64,000 bases of DNA from Granulicella sp. L60 (GTDB taxonomy: Bacteria > Acidobacteriota > Terriglobia > Terriglobales > Acidobacteriaceae), in NCBI RefSeq assembly GCF_009765825.1, contig NZ_LMUR01000018.1, positions 1,255,739 to 1,319,738 on the forward strand. Direction: 5' to 3'. Position 1 is the stretch's first letter. Every line of letters begins with the position of its first letter. The translations under genes were made by a program, and so were the position numbers. Shown here piece after piece: positions 25,483-34,049 of the stretch. The notes under the pieces were generated by a model. That model worked only from the letters and a program-made list of their open reading frames with translations, had not been told where the DNA came from and ran no database searches.

Positions 25483-28140
25483 TCAGCGGTGAAGGTGTAA
25501 CTTCGGATTCCAGGTAATTTGCAGCCATCCGCTTGTGTTGTGTTGTGAGCCTGCCATGTACGAGGGAATCAGGAAGCGCTCGTATTGCGTAAACATCTGA
25601 GCCTGCCAGTGACGATTGATGGCATAGGTACCGTTTACAAAGCCATCTGTAATCGTGCCGCCTCCGGGCAGGAACAAGGTTCCTCCCTTGTTCTGACGAT
25701 AGCCTGCTTCAAATCGCGTGCGAGCAGAAACCCAATATCCGGTTCTGCCTTCGATGGCCCGGGCGTCACGACCGATAGCGTTGCCGAGCATGAATCCCTT
25801 ATTGGTATTTCCATCGATATATTGGTTGTTGTCGAAAAAATGTTGGCCGCCGAAGTCTTTAAAAAGACCTTCAGAGCTAACGGCTTCCACACGTAAATCC
25901 ATATGCGGAAGGAATGGCAGGCGTGCAAAGTATATCCCTGGGTTCCAGGCGGCGCGGCGCGGTGCATCGATCGGGCTTGGGTCATCATCGGAGTACGCGT
26001 CTGCGTAAAGAGTAACGAGACGGCTCAGAAATGGTAGTCGGTAGCTGAAGTCGAAATTGCTCTTCCTGTCGCCTGGATCGTTACGAGTTCCGTACAGACC
26101 ACTTCCGGTGGAATCGAAACTAAATATATTAGTTCTGAAACTATGAAAGGTGATGGGGTGTCCTACGCCCCAAAATATCGACCAACGAGTGAAACTAACT
26201 TCTAAATTGTCTCCAAAGTTGAAGTCAATCTTTTGGCCATTAAACCAAGGTCTGGCGGGATAGGAGTGACCCGATAGCTTTCCTAGAACAATATCGAAAC
26301 GATAAGTGCCAAGCGACGGTAGAAAGGGTAAAGGATGAGGACGTGTTGCGTCAAAGCGCAAGTTGTAGGTTGGTTCTGCATTACTGGAGAAGGCGAGCGG
26401 GCCCATCGTAGTAGGTCCCCAATAAAGTTCTTGCTTGCCAATAGACAGTGCGTTTCCCTCAAATGCGACACCAGCATATAGTTCGATGGGGGTCTGTTGG
26501 TTAAAGGCAGATCTTGCAGGGACAGGTTCGATGGTAGGGTCACCGTCGCCATCAGGAGCAAACTGATCCAAAGTATTAATAAGTTGATTTTGCTCGGGTG
26601 ACTCAGCTGGATTGCCTGGTCCGTGTTGGACTTCCTGGCGGTCATACAGAAATAGCCGCCCATAGTGGGCGCGGTAAGAAAATCCGGCGATCGCGCTGCT
26701 TCCTCTTCCAAGAGGCCGGCCGAAGTCGTTCCACCACGTCTGGCCGAAGTGAAAACTGTCTGCCAGGGCAGGGCCCGCGATCGTTCCGTAACGCGCGTAA
26801 GCGGACTCGAGGCTCAAAGATTCGTAGTAGTTTGGTTCGGTCTCCAACTCGTTGTGAAGGTCTGTGATGAGACGATTGGCCTCGTTGCGCTCACTTGGGC
26901 TGAAGTTCTCTGGCATGCTCACCAGATCCTCCGCCACCTTGAGTTGCCTTAAGCACTCCTGACGAGTCCACGGGCGGATCGAGGAGCTCTGGCCTGGAAT
27001 GAAGCCCATCGCTGCAAGTCGCTCCAACGCTGGGTAGATCCAGCTATCCATAGGGACGTTGGTCGATCCGATGGAATCCGGATCTGTGTCCTCATCGAAG
27101 AGCCGTGGCGGACGATGTGCGATCGGGTCGGGAGGATAGTGCACGCTCGGCGGCTGTGCGCGAGGAGTGCGGGGCGCGCCATAGTCTCCGGGCATGGGTG
27201 TGGAATCGAAGGGATTCAGACTGAAGTTGTGATGCGCGCGATATACGAAGTGCCCGATAAGCCAGCCTGTTGCGCTGCCTACCAGGACATCCGAGGGGAA
27301 GTGCTGCTCGGCGAGCACGCGGCTGACACTTACGCCGGCGGCCAGTCCGTAGACAGCTGTTCGGGAGAGCCAGCCCGGATACTCGTCGCCAAGCACCGAA
27401 GCCATGGCCCAGGCTGCGGTGGCGTGGTCGGATGGAAATGAGGAGTTTGAGAAACTCGAACTAAAGAAGTGCCCCTGGGCGTCGTCGACTGTGGGTCGGT
27501 CACGGCGCGCGACGAGCTTGAAGACCTGGTTGACGGCAAGGCTGTCGGCCAACGCTTCGCCGGTTAGCAGGCTGGCCTCATGGGCTTGCGGTGCATCGTG
27601 ACTAAGGCTCCACAGGTACATGCCTGCGGGAAGCACACCTAGAGCACCGACGCCAGCATCGGAGAGAGTGCTGAAGTGTTTCTGATCAGCAGCGTTGATA
27701 TTAATTAGCGACGTCATCGTATGGTGATCGCTGCCGATGAGAACGCCTGTCGCCGCGGAGAGAGGAAGAAGCCACTCTGCATCCATTGGACGTATGTGAA
27801 GCGGGCTGGTCCAGATCGCCTTTTGATCCGCCAACAGGCGTCGCGGAGTGCCAGCGAGAGTGATCTCTTCCGGCTTTGTGGCCGGACCTGCAGTTGTGGG
27901 CGTTGTGTCGTTCTGAGGTACGGGCGCGTCAGGTAACGAGGTCGAGCTTGCCGTTGACTCACTGCTGGCTGTATTCGGAGCGATGCTTTGAGCAGAGCAA
28001 AACTTCCCTGTTGGTGTCAGAAGGAAAGATGATAGAGAGAGCAGCGCGCTAAATTTTAGGAGAGTCACAGGCATCGGTAAAGTGAGGCGACAGGCGACTG
28101 CAACCCCTTGCTGGAGGCTATCATAGGCGGGCGCTTTCAT
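25483..28140 (-). CDS. Fusion of PAP2-family phosphatase and Wzi-like capsule-assembly outer-membrane protein
   Basis: This 885-residue exported protein has two parts. After a signal region (to about 52) and a linker, residues ~115-300 form a PAP2 phosphatase with all three motifs: KLVARRDRP, FPSDHATAA and SRVLAEQHFPSD. From ~345 (WIYPALERLAAMGFI... WTRQECLRQL) to the end is a Wzi-like beta-barrel domain, which in E. coli anchors capsule at the surface. The PAP2 part might dephosphorylate undecaprenyl pyrophosphate or a lipid-linked glycan intermediate in the periplasm; this is inferred. Gap to the upstream fucose-synthase gene is 11 bp, so they are cotranscribed. ATG 28140 is used; ATG 28074 would also leave a signal peptide. 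Confidence 0.82.
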   Translation of the reverse strand: MKAPAYDSLQQGVAVACRLTLPMPVTLLKFSALLSLSSFLLTPTGKFCSAQSIAPNTASSESTASSTSLPDAPVPQNDTTPTTAGPATKPEEITLAGTPRRLLADQKAIWTSPLHIRPMDAEWLLPLSAATGVLIGSDHHTMTSLININAADQKHFSTLSDAGVGALGVLPAGMYLWSLSHDAPQAHEASLLTGEALADSLAVNQVFKLVARRDRPTVDDAQGHFFSSSFSNSSFPSDHATAAWAMASVLGDEYPGWLSRTAVYGLAAGVSVSRVLAEQHFPSDVLVGSATGWLIGHFVYRAHHNFSLNPFDSTPMPGDYGAPRTPRAQPPSVHYPPDPIAHRPPRLFDEDTDPDSIGSTNVPMDSWIYPALERLAAMGFIPGQSSSIRPWTRQECLRQLKVAEDLVSMPENFSPSERNEANRLITDLHNELETEPNYYESLSLESAYARYGTIAGPALADSFHFGQTWWNDFGRPLGRGSSAIAGFSYRAHYGRLFLYDRQEVQHGPGNPAESPEQNQLINTLDQFAPDGDGDPTIEPVPARSAFNQQTPIELYAGVAFEGNALSIGKQELYWGPTTMGPLAFSSNAEPTYNLRFDATRPHPLPFLPSLGTYRFDIVLGKLSGHSYPARPWFNGQKIDFNFGDNLEVSFTRWSIFWGVGHPITFHSFRTNIFSFDSTGSGLYGTRNDPGDRKSNFDFSYRLPFLSRLVTLYADAYSDDDPSPIDAPRRAAWNPGIYFARLPFLPHMDLRVEAVSSEGLFKDFGGQHFFDNNQYIDGNTNKGFMLGNAIGRDARAIEGRTGYWVSARTRFEAGYRQNKGGTLFLPGGGTITDGFVNGTYAINRHWQAQMFTQYERFLIPSYMAGSQHNTSGWLQITWNPKLHLHR

Positions 28141-28151
28141 GAGCGGTGTAG

Positions 28152-29123
28152 CTATGCACGTGTGGCCGTAAACTGATCGCGAATGGCTGCCCAGGTGCGT
28201 TGAATTCCGTCCTCGAGACCAGTGGTATGTTTCCAGCCGAGAGTGTGGAGACGAGTGACATCCATAAGTTTACGTGGAGTGCCATCGGGCTTGCTGGCAT
28301 CAAAGGCAAGTCGCCCTTGAAAACCAAGGACGCGGGCCACGGTCTCGGCCAGTTCGCGAACGGTGACATCTTCGCCGGTCCCTATGTTGATCAGTGGGGG
28401 AGCATCTTCGAGTAGAAGCGTGTCGAATCGGGCTTCGTCGAGATTCAAGAGGAAGATGCAGGCTTCTGCAAGATCGTCGGAGTAGAGAAGCTCGCGGCGC
28501 GGTGTCCCTGTGCCCCAGACTGTGATCTCATCTTTGCCATTACTGATGGCTTCTGCAGTCTTGCGAATGAGAGCCGGAAGCACGTGAGAGGTCGTCGGAT
28601 CGAAGTTGTCGCCAGGCCCATAGAGGTTCGTCGGCATCGCCGCTAAATATTTGGTTCCGTACTGGCGGTTATAGCTCCAGCACATCTCGATGCCTGCAAT
28701 TTTCGCGATGGCGTACGGGCGGTTGGTGGGTTCGAGCGGCCCAGTCAGGAGGTACTGCTCTTTGATTGGCTGAGGACAGAGTTTAGGGTAGATGCAGCTG
28801 GAGCCGAGAAAGAGAAGACGCTTCACGTATGCGTCTTTACTGGCTTCGATGACGTTGGTTTGGATGATGAGATTGTCGCGGATGAAGTCGGCCGGATAGG
28901 TATTGTTGGCCATGATGCCGCCTACTTTGGCCGCTGCAAGGATGACAAACGCAGGCTGCTCTGCTGCAAAAAAGCGACGGACGGCAAGTGTGTCGAGGAG
29001 ATCGAGTTCGTCTCGCGACCGAAATATTAAATTGCTGAAACCATGTCGCTTTAACGCGCGAACGATGGCCGAGCCTACAAGACCATTGTGACCTGCGACG
29101 TAGATGCGGGAGTCAGAGTTCAT
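28152..29123 (-). CDS. fcl: GDP-L-fucose synthase (GDP-4-keto-6-deoxymannose 3,5-epimerase/4-reductase)
   Basis: This enzyme makes GDP-L-fucose for surface glycans. The NADP-binding [14 protein letters not shown] lies at the N-terminus, with LGSSCIYP and catalytic PYAIAKIAG (Tyr/Lys), [10 protein letters not shown] and [11 protein letters not shown], all hallmark Fcl/WcaG motifs. The frame could start at TTG 29132, three codons earlier; ATG 29123 is preferred. Its partner GDP-mannose 4,6-dehydratase (Gmd) is not in the window. Confidence 0.94.
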   Translation of the reverse strand: MNSDSRIYVAGHNGLVGSAIVRALKRHGFSNLIFRSRDELDLLDTLAVRRFFAAEQPAFVILAAAKVGGIMANNTYPADFIRDNLIIQTNVIEASKDAYVKRLLFLGSSCIYPKLCPQPIKEQYLLTGPLEPTNRPYAIAKIAGIEMCWSYNRQYGTKYLAAMPTNLYGPGDNFDPTTSHVLPALIRKTAEAISNGKDEITVWGTGTPRRELLYSDDLAEACIFLLNLDEARFDTLLLEDAPPLINIGTGEDVTVRELAETVARVLGFQGRLAFDASKPDGTPRKLMDVTRLHTLGWKHTTGLEDGIQRTWAAIRDQFTATRA

Positions 29124-29215
29124 ATAGTTCAACGCGCTTCTCGTCCGATCAAATTGTGGTTGATAATCGATTCTTATTGATCTTGGGACTCATTAAACCA
29201 GCGAGATTAATGTAA

Positions 29216-30400
29216 TCACGAGCTTCCAACTGCGCCGTCTATCGCCATCTGATAGATCTCAACCAGTCGCTGGTAGTTCTTCTCGGGGGTATGGGTTGCA
29301 AGATAGTGTTCACGTGCATTTTCGCGCATCTGCCGCACCGCTGCGGGGTTCTCCATAAACCATGCGAGCGCAGACGCGAGAGCCTGGTGGTCTGCGGGCG
29401 GGTACAGTAGTCCGGTTTCGCCCGGCTTGATGATGGCCGCCACGTTCCCAAGGTCCGCTCCAATCACCGGCAAACCAAGCGAGAAGGCTTCGATGACGAC
29501 CAGCGGCAGCCCCCCTTCATACCAGATCGACGGCATGATCAGAACCCGCGCACTGCGCATGAAGTCCAGTATCTGGTCATGCGGCATGAATCCCTTGTAG
29601 ATCAGTCGACTGCCTGGACGCTCTGCGGCGCGCTGTACCTCCTCGCGCATGGGCCCATCGCCCAGAATCACAATGTCCATACACAGGGTGCCAGCCGCGT
29701 CGGCATCGATCAACGTCTGCAAGCCCTTCTCCTGATTGAGCCTGCCGGCGAACAGAGCGTAGTCACCATCTCCGCTTCCCAAACCTCTGTCTTCCGTGGA
29801 GTTCGGCTTGACGAAGATCTTCTCGCGCGGAATGCGAAAGGTGCCAAGTTTATCGGCTGCGAATGAGGTCAGGGAGATGTAGGCCGCAATCTTGTCCGAC
29901 CAGGTACCCAGTCGGTCGTGAACTGCCATGCCCAGCCCTGCAACGGCGCTTCCAAGATGGCTGGATCGATAACATGCGTGTCGAACGCCCGGAAGAAACG
30001 ACCGGTTAGAGATGCACTCTTCGCACACGCCGCCGTCGCGAAAGAGCGTCGCACGTGCGCAGAGAATCCTGAAGTTATGCAGGGTATGGACCACGGGAAC
30101 GCCAGCTTCGACACATGCGGCGAAGACGGATGGCGAAAGTGTGGGAAAGAAGTTGTGAACATGAACGACATCGGGCTTGGCTCGCTCGATCGCCTCGCGC
30201 ATGCGCTGCTTACCGTCGGAAGAGTAGATCGATCCGAACGATGCGGTGATGCGGCTCAGTGCTCCCTGGATGTGGTCGTTGTCGACGTCGAGCCGAGCGA
30301 CCGTGTGGCCATGAGAGTTGAGCAGCCCGGACTCTGTCGCGACGACGAGATCTTCCCCGCCAATCTGCTTATATCGATTATGAGCAATCAGTATCCGCAT
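29216..30400 (-). CDS. GT4-family glycosyltransferase
   Basis: This two-Rossmann GT-B enzyme begins MRILIAHNRYKQIGGEDLVV, has an HVHNFFPTLSP acceptor-side motif and the GT4 donor-site E-x7-E (EGGLPLVVIEAFSLGLPVIG) near 305-325, and GDGPMREEV. Cysteines in ILCARATLFRDGGVCEEC form the small Cys cluster often seen in this GT4 subgroup. It starts a leftward surface-glycan operon with fcl and the PAP2-Wzi gene (gap 92 bp). Donor and acceptor unknown. Confidence 0.88.
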   Translation of the reverse strand: MRILIAHNRYKQIGGEDLVVATESGLLNSHGHTVARLDVDNDHIQGALSRITASFGSIYSSDGKQRMREAIERAKPDVVHVHNFFPTLSPSVFAACVEAGVPVVHTLHNFRILCARATLFRDGGVCEECISNRSFLPGVRHACYRSSHLGSAVAGLGMAVHDRLGTWSDKIAAYISLTSFAADKLGTFRIPREKIFVKPNSTEDRGLGSGDGDYALFAGRLNQEKGLQTLIDADAAGTLCMDIVILGDGPMREEVQRAAERPGSRLIYKGFMPHDQILDFMRSARVLIMPSIWYEGGLPLVVIEAFSLGLPVIGADLGNVAAIIKPGETGLLYPPADHQALASALAWFMENPAAVRQMRENAREHYLATHTPEKNYQRLVEIYQMAIDGAVGSS

Positions 30401-30545
30401 GTGTTTTGTTGCAGATGTTCCTGCAAGTCATAGGATACCTTGACTTGCAGGACGGACGATGAATGCACGTGTGTTGGAGTGTTATACGCACGCAACTTCG
30501 TTTCCCGCCGTGAAGAATGGATTGCTATGTTCCTATGCGTGTTCG

Positions 30546-31706
30546 CTAAAGATGGTAGAAGTGATCGACTCCGAGCACCAGTGCCAGCGTAATGGCAGCG
30601 ATAGCTATCTCGCCGATGGCTCCGACGAGGAAAGGCCGTGCTCCCTGTTTGAAGAGATCTTTCAGGTTGGTTCGAAGGCCGACTCCGGCGAAGGTGAGCA
30701 GGAAGGCCCAACGGCTTAGATTCCCTAGAGCGAGGAGTTGAGATTTGTTGAACCCGATGGCAGCGAGGGAAGGATTCGCCGAAGAGCCGAGCGTAGCGAG
30801 CAAGGAGATGAAGAGGAAGCCGAGAACGAACTTGGGGAACTTCTTCCATAGGAACGCCGCCTTATTATCGAGCTGCGCAGTAGCGGCGCGGCTGGCCAGG
30901 CCCTTGCGCGCCCACTGAATCGCATAGGCCAGAACGACAAAGCCGATGAGGGCGTTGCGGCAGGTCTTGGCGAGCACGGCGAACTTGCCTGCGGCATCGG
31001 AGTAGAGGGCGCCGGCGGCTGTGGCCTCCGCGGTGTTGTCCACGGCCAGGCCAGCCCACAGGCCGTAGGCGCGGTCGCTCATATGCAGGGCATGGCCGAT
31101 CAGCGGGAAGGTAAAGAGTGAGATCGCTCCCAGCGCAAGAATCGCAGCAATCGCAGTCGAAGAGTCCTCTTCGTCGGCGTCGATAACGCCTTGCGTGGCG
31201 ATGATGGCGGAGACGCCGCAGACGCTGGAACCTACCGCAAGAAGCGTGGTGAGCTGTGGGCCTAGGTGAAAGGTGCGGCCAAGCCACGTCATGAAGGTGA
31301 GCGAGAAGGCGAATGCGATGAAGACGAGCAGGAGCGAGATGCCGCCGAGCTTGAGGATATCTCCTAGGATGAAGCGCGCGCCGAGCAGGATAATCCCGGC
31401 CTTGAGCCAGAACTCGTACGTCGCGACGCCGGCGCGAAAGATGTGCGGAAGACCGACGGTATTGGAGATCAGGATGCCGAAGAGAATCGCCCAGAGAACG
31501 TACTCGATATTTGGTAAGACGAGGTGATGCGTCTTGCCATAGGTGTTGATGAAGTGTTCGACGAACTTGCCGGCGTAGCCGACGACGGCCAGCAGCGCGA
31601 TGCCTGGGAGCAGTCCGAGAATGGTGGAACGTTCGGCAGGACTACGACCGGGCGCGTGGGGCGGATATTCGGTGCGGAGGTCGGGTAGTTCGACTGGGGT
31701 GGCCAT
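30546..31706 (-). CDS. YeiH-family putative sulfate exporter
   Basis: This inner-membrane transporter has about ten hydrophobic helices (for example LGLLPGIALLAVVGYAGKF, EFWLKAGIILLGARFI, LTTLLAVGSSVCGVSAIIA). The ILLGARF and GSSVCGVSAI motifs are typical of the YeiH/UPF0324 family, linked to sulfate or sulfur-oxyanion export. The frame extends to 31787, but ATG 31706 has an excellent ribosome site (AAGGAGAT) and leaves the usual short N-terminus, 386 residues. It follows a 35-codon membrane gene by 43 bp and a polycysteine mini-ORF, suggesting regulation by cysteine status. Confidence 0.88.
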   Translation of the reverse strand: MATPVELPDLRTEYPPHAPGRSPAERSTILGLLPGIALLAVVGYAGKFVEHFINTYGKTHHLVLPNIEYVLWAILFGILISNTVGLPHIFRAGVATYEFWLKAGIILLGARFILGDILKLGGISLLLVFIAFAFSLTFMTWLGRTFHLGPQLTTLLAVGSSVCGVSAIIATQGVIDADEEDSSTAIAAILALGAISLFTFPLIGHALHMSDRAYGLWAGLAVDNTAEATAAGALYSDAAGKFAVLAKTCRNALIGFVVLAYAIQWARKGLASRAATAQLDNKAAFLWKKFPKFVLGFLFISLLATLGSSANPSLAAIGFNKSQLLALGNLSRWAFLLTFAGVGLRTNLKDLFKQGARPFLVGAIGEIAIAAITLALVLGVDHFYHL

Positions 31707-31749
31707 GGAGATCTCCTTGGTGCGGACGTTAGGGTACTGGCGGCGCTGC

Positions 31750-31857
31750 TTACCAGGGAACGGACTTGACCAGGCCGACGCGGACAAGGAGAGCGAGGGC
31801 GAGCGACAGGAGGACGGCCCAGGTATCGGTAGAAAGACGGGTGCGAGGAGTGGACAT
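31750..31857 (-). CDS. Small single-span membrane protein (35 aa) upstream of the sulfate exporter
   Basis: Not recognised. ATG at 31857 reads MSTPRTRLSTDTWAV, then a leucine/alanine/valine-rich helix (LLSLALALLVRVGLV) and ends KSVPW before TAA. A basic N-terminus followed by one membrane span fits a small inner-membrane protein. GGAG lies 8-9 nt upstream of ATG. It is codirectional with the exporter and 43 bp ahead of it, so cotranscription is very likely and it may be an accessory subunit. Too short for default gene callers. Codon use is normal for the neighbourhood. Confidence 0.65.
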   Translation of the reverse strand: MSTPRTRLSTDTWAVLLSLALALLVRVGLVKSVPW

Positions 31858-31946
31858 GGAGCGGTCTCCGGAAGAGAGGAAGGTACGCACGACGAGTGCG
31901 TGGCTATGACTCGAATGGTTGGGAAGAGAGCGGTGCGGAGGAAGAG

Positions 31947-31973
31947 CTAGCTACAACAACAGCGGGTGGACAT
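31947..31973 (-). CDS. Polycysteine leader mini-ORF (M-S-T-R-C-C-C-S)
   Basis: On the minus strand ATG at 31973 reads Met-Ser-Thr-Arg-Cys-Cys-Cys-Ser and stops at TAG. All three Cys codons are TGT. It lies 89 nt ahead of the 35-aa membrane gene and 240 nt ahead of the YeiH exporter. In mycobacteria, short upstream frames with consecutive Cys codons act as cysteine-responsive attenuators of sulfur genes. No good Shine-Dalgarno precedes the ATG, so translation may be leaderless or weak. Directly after the stop, CTCCG (31936-31940) could pair with CGGAG (31866-31870), the likely ribosome site of the next gene. Function is inferred. Confidence 0.55.
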   Translation of the reverse strand: MSTRCCCS

Positions 31974-32058
31974 GAGGTGCAAGGTCGCAAGTTGGCGGGA
32001 GACCGTCATGGTGAGCATAAGTGTACACCAATGCGGCTGGCGCGGCAGGATGGATGGA

Positions 32059-32838
32059 TCAGGCTGTGGCTAGACGGTTGGCCTTCGATTCTGCCTGTAG
32101 GCGCAGCTTGCCAGTCTTCCGGTGGATCTTCTCGATGAGCAGGCTGTTGGCTGGCAGATGGCGGTTTGCGCGGTCGAGCAGGAGCAGGTAGTCGTGCCAG
32201 TCGCCGGTGGTCTGCTGTATCTCGTTCAGGCGTTTGGCTACTCTCGCTGCGGACTTGGAGGTCTCGCCGCCGATCTCTGCGATGTAGCGGGCGGTCTTGC
32301 AGGCCTTGCGGATGGTGTGGAGCTGGTCGTCGTGGTGAGGATCGAGGCCTTTGATGGTGTTAGCGAGCCAACTCTGCGCGTTGTCGGCGAGAGCTGCGCC
32401 ACTGAGGTTGAGATCGGCGGCGGGAGCCAGCGTCGTTTCGAGGCGTTCAAGGGCGCGGCGGATCTCGTGCTGGTCGTCGAGGATGCGCTGCTGCAGTTTG
32501 GTTGCGGCTCGTTCTCGCTTGGGGGCGAGATCCTTGTCGAGCTGTGTTGCGTCGTTGACTGCCTTGTAGTGGGCGAGGATGTCGCGGTGGACGTCGAGGT
32601 CGCGGACTGTTCCGGCGGCGCGTCGGATCTTGCGGATTGCCTGCCTGAGCTGCTTCGTCCGCTTCGGCGCTTGAGGCAGATCAGCAGTTGCAGTGAGGAG
32701 TTCGAGGACAGCCTCGATGCGGCGGGTTGCGGAGCGAAGGTGGTGAACGGGCTTTGGCTTCGGATCGTCCAGACATTCGGCCATTGCGGCCTTGAGATCC
32801 AGAGCGTGGCGAAGGAGCGTGATAACAGGTTGCGGCAT
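32059..32838 (-). CDS. CHAD-domain protein
   Basis: CHAD (conserved histidine alpha-helical) proteins bind polyphosphate and often associate with polyphosphate granules or triphosphatases. This one has the defining HHLRSATRRIEAVLELL helix with basic and histidine residues, KQLRQAIRKIRRAAGTVRDLDVHRD, and a second half ending DWHDYLLLLDRANRHL. The frame opens at 32877, but ATG 32838 has AAGGA upstream and gives 259 residues. No CYTH partner domain or ppk gene is adjacent. Role inferred from family. Confidence 0.85.
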   Translation of the reverse strand: MPQPVITLLRHALDLKAAMAECLDDPKPKPVHHLRSATRRIEAVLELLTATADLPQAPKRTKQLRQAIRKIRRAAGTVRDLDVHRDILAHYKAVNDATQLDKDLAPKRERAATKLQQRILDDQHEIRRALERLETTLAPAADLNLSGAALADNAQSWLANTIKGLDPHHDDQLHTIRKACKTARYIAEIGGETSKSAARVAKRLNEIQQTTGDWHDYLLLLDRANRHLPANSLLIEKIHRKTGKLRLQAESKANRLATA

Positions 32839-32980
32839 AGATCGGATCCTTACAGGTGCTTGTTCTAAGAGATGCATATTTCGTGTATCGACGTTCGGGC
32901 TGCAACACAGTCGCGGTAGAAAGTTGCGCGCAACCGTGGTTAGGAACGGGGGTTCAGTGAGATGTAGGTAGGAGGTCGTT

Positions 32981-33238
32981 ATGAAGATCGCAAACTTGAA
33001 GTCGATGATTCTGAAGGGTGCAACGGTTGGCTTACTGGCGGGTGCGTTTGCGTTGGCCGCTCCGGCGAAGGCAGATGCCCAGGTGGTCGTTGGTGTGGGA
33101 TTCGGTCATCCGCACTATGCGTATGGCTACGCTCCTCGCTACTATGCTCCGCGTGTCTACGCGCCCGGTTATTATGCGCCTGGCTACTATGGATGGCATC
33201 GCCCGGTGTATCACAATGACTATCGCCGCCGTTGGTAA
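32981..33238 (+). CDS. Small secreted Tyr/Pro/Gly-rich protein
   Basis: Not recognised beyond composition. The 85-residue product has a clear signal peptide (GLLAGAFALAAPAKADAQ) and a mature part made of 'YAP-x-YYAP-x-Y' repeats rich in Tyr, Pro and Gly, ending in RRRW. Similar short tails occur in cell-envelope proteins of unknown role. A strong ribosome site (GTAGGAGG) precedes ATG 32981. It is monocistronic and convergent with the FmdE gene. Confidence 0.75.
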   Translation: MKIANLKSMILKGATVGLLAGAFALAAPAKADAQVVVGVGFGHPHYAYGYAPRYYAPRVYAPGYYAPGYYGWHRPVYHNDYRRRW

Positions 33239-33266
33239 GGACGGCTGACGCGATCACGGTTCGGTG

Positions 33267-33956
33267 TTAGCAGTGTTCGCAGGCCGGTTGCGGAGATGTC
33301 TCCACGCCGGCCTTGCTGTTTGTGCCGCTCTCTTCCGGTGTGAGCGGCTGGTAGTAGCGGCTCTCGGGTGAGGCGCAACCGGCGCAGAGTATCTGTCCGT
33401 TGCGGCGCACTTCGCGGTCATAGTTGATGCCTTCGCCGCACTGTTCGCAGGTGATGCGTGCGGACTTGTAGCCTGGCATCTCGCGGGGATGGATAGGAAC
33501 GCTGACCCACTCTTCGCTGAAGAGGTCTTCGTCCGGTAGTTCGCGGTAGGCGAGCATCTGTTGCTCGTTCTTGTTTTCGATGTGGGGGAAGAGGTCGCGG
33601 GCGCGTTGCTTCGATGATTCGAGGGCGGCGATGCGGAGGGCTTTGTAGACCGGGGTGTCACCGTGCGGTGCGAGGTGCGCAGTGAGATCTACGAATGTGG
33701 CGGCCATCTTTCCCCAGTCGCGGAACTTGATGGCGCGTTTGCCGAGGCGGCACCCGGTGACGACGGCGATGGCGTCGGTGGCGCAGCGGTCGATCTCGAT
33801 GAAGGTGACGAGGCGCTTGCGGTCGGCGCCCTTGGGGTCCTGGACGCCGAGGCGTTCGCAGCCGAGCATGGCCATGCGGACTCCGAGGATCTGTCCAGCG
33901 CAGAGGTGGCCGTGGGCGATCTCGGCTTCGCGGAGGAGGGCGTCGAAGGTCTGCAT
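33267..33956 (-). CDS. FmdE-family protein with C-terminal zinc-finger
   Basis: FmdE was named from the formylmethanofuran dehydrogenase operon of methanogens; bacterial members have unclear roles. Here the N-terminal FmdE motif HGHLCAGQILGVRMA (about 14-30) and EIDRCATDAIAVVTGC are present, followed by a treble-clef-like zinc finger (CEQCGEG...CAGC) near 175-200, and a last C-x2-C at the C-terminus. The open frame runs back through the neighbouring CBS gene to 34466; ATG 33956 gives the expected start and 229 residues. No methanofuran genes are nearby. Confidence 0.82.
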   Translation of the reverse strand: MQTFDALLREAEIAHGHLCAGQILGVRMAMLGCERLGVQDPKGADRKRLVTFIEIDRCATDAIAVVTGCRLGKRAIKFRDWGKMAATFVDLTAHLAPHGDTPVYKALRIAALESSKQRARDLFPHIENKNEQQMLAYRELPDEDLFSEEWVSVPIHPREMPGYKSARITCEQCGEGINYDREVRRNGQILCAGCASPESRYYQPLTPEESGTNSKAGVETSPQPACEHC

Positions 33957-34049
33957 AAGTTGATGATACTGCTGACGGGTTGTGGCGCGCTGCGATTGCA
34001 TTTGACCATGCCAGATACCGGCGGTACTATTCGAGGCCCGAGGTGATTG

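Noticed and set aside
33267..33956. Methanogenesis-related C1 pathway suggested by FmdE
   Set aside because: No formylmethanofuran dehydrogenase subunits or other C1 genes are nearby; FmdE homologues are common in non-methanogens.
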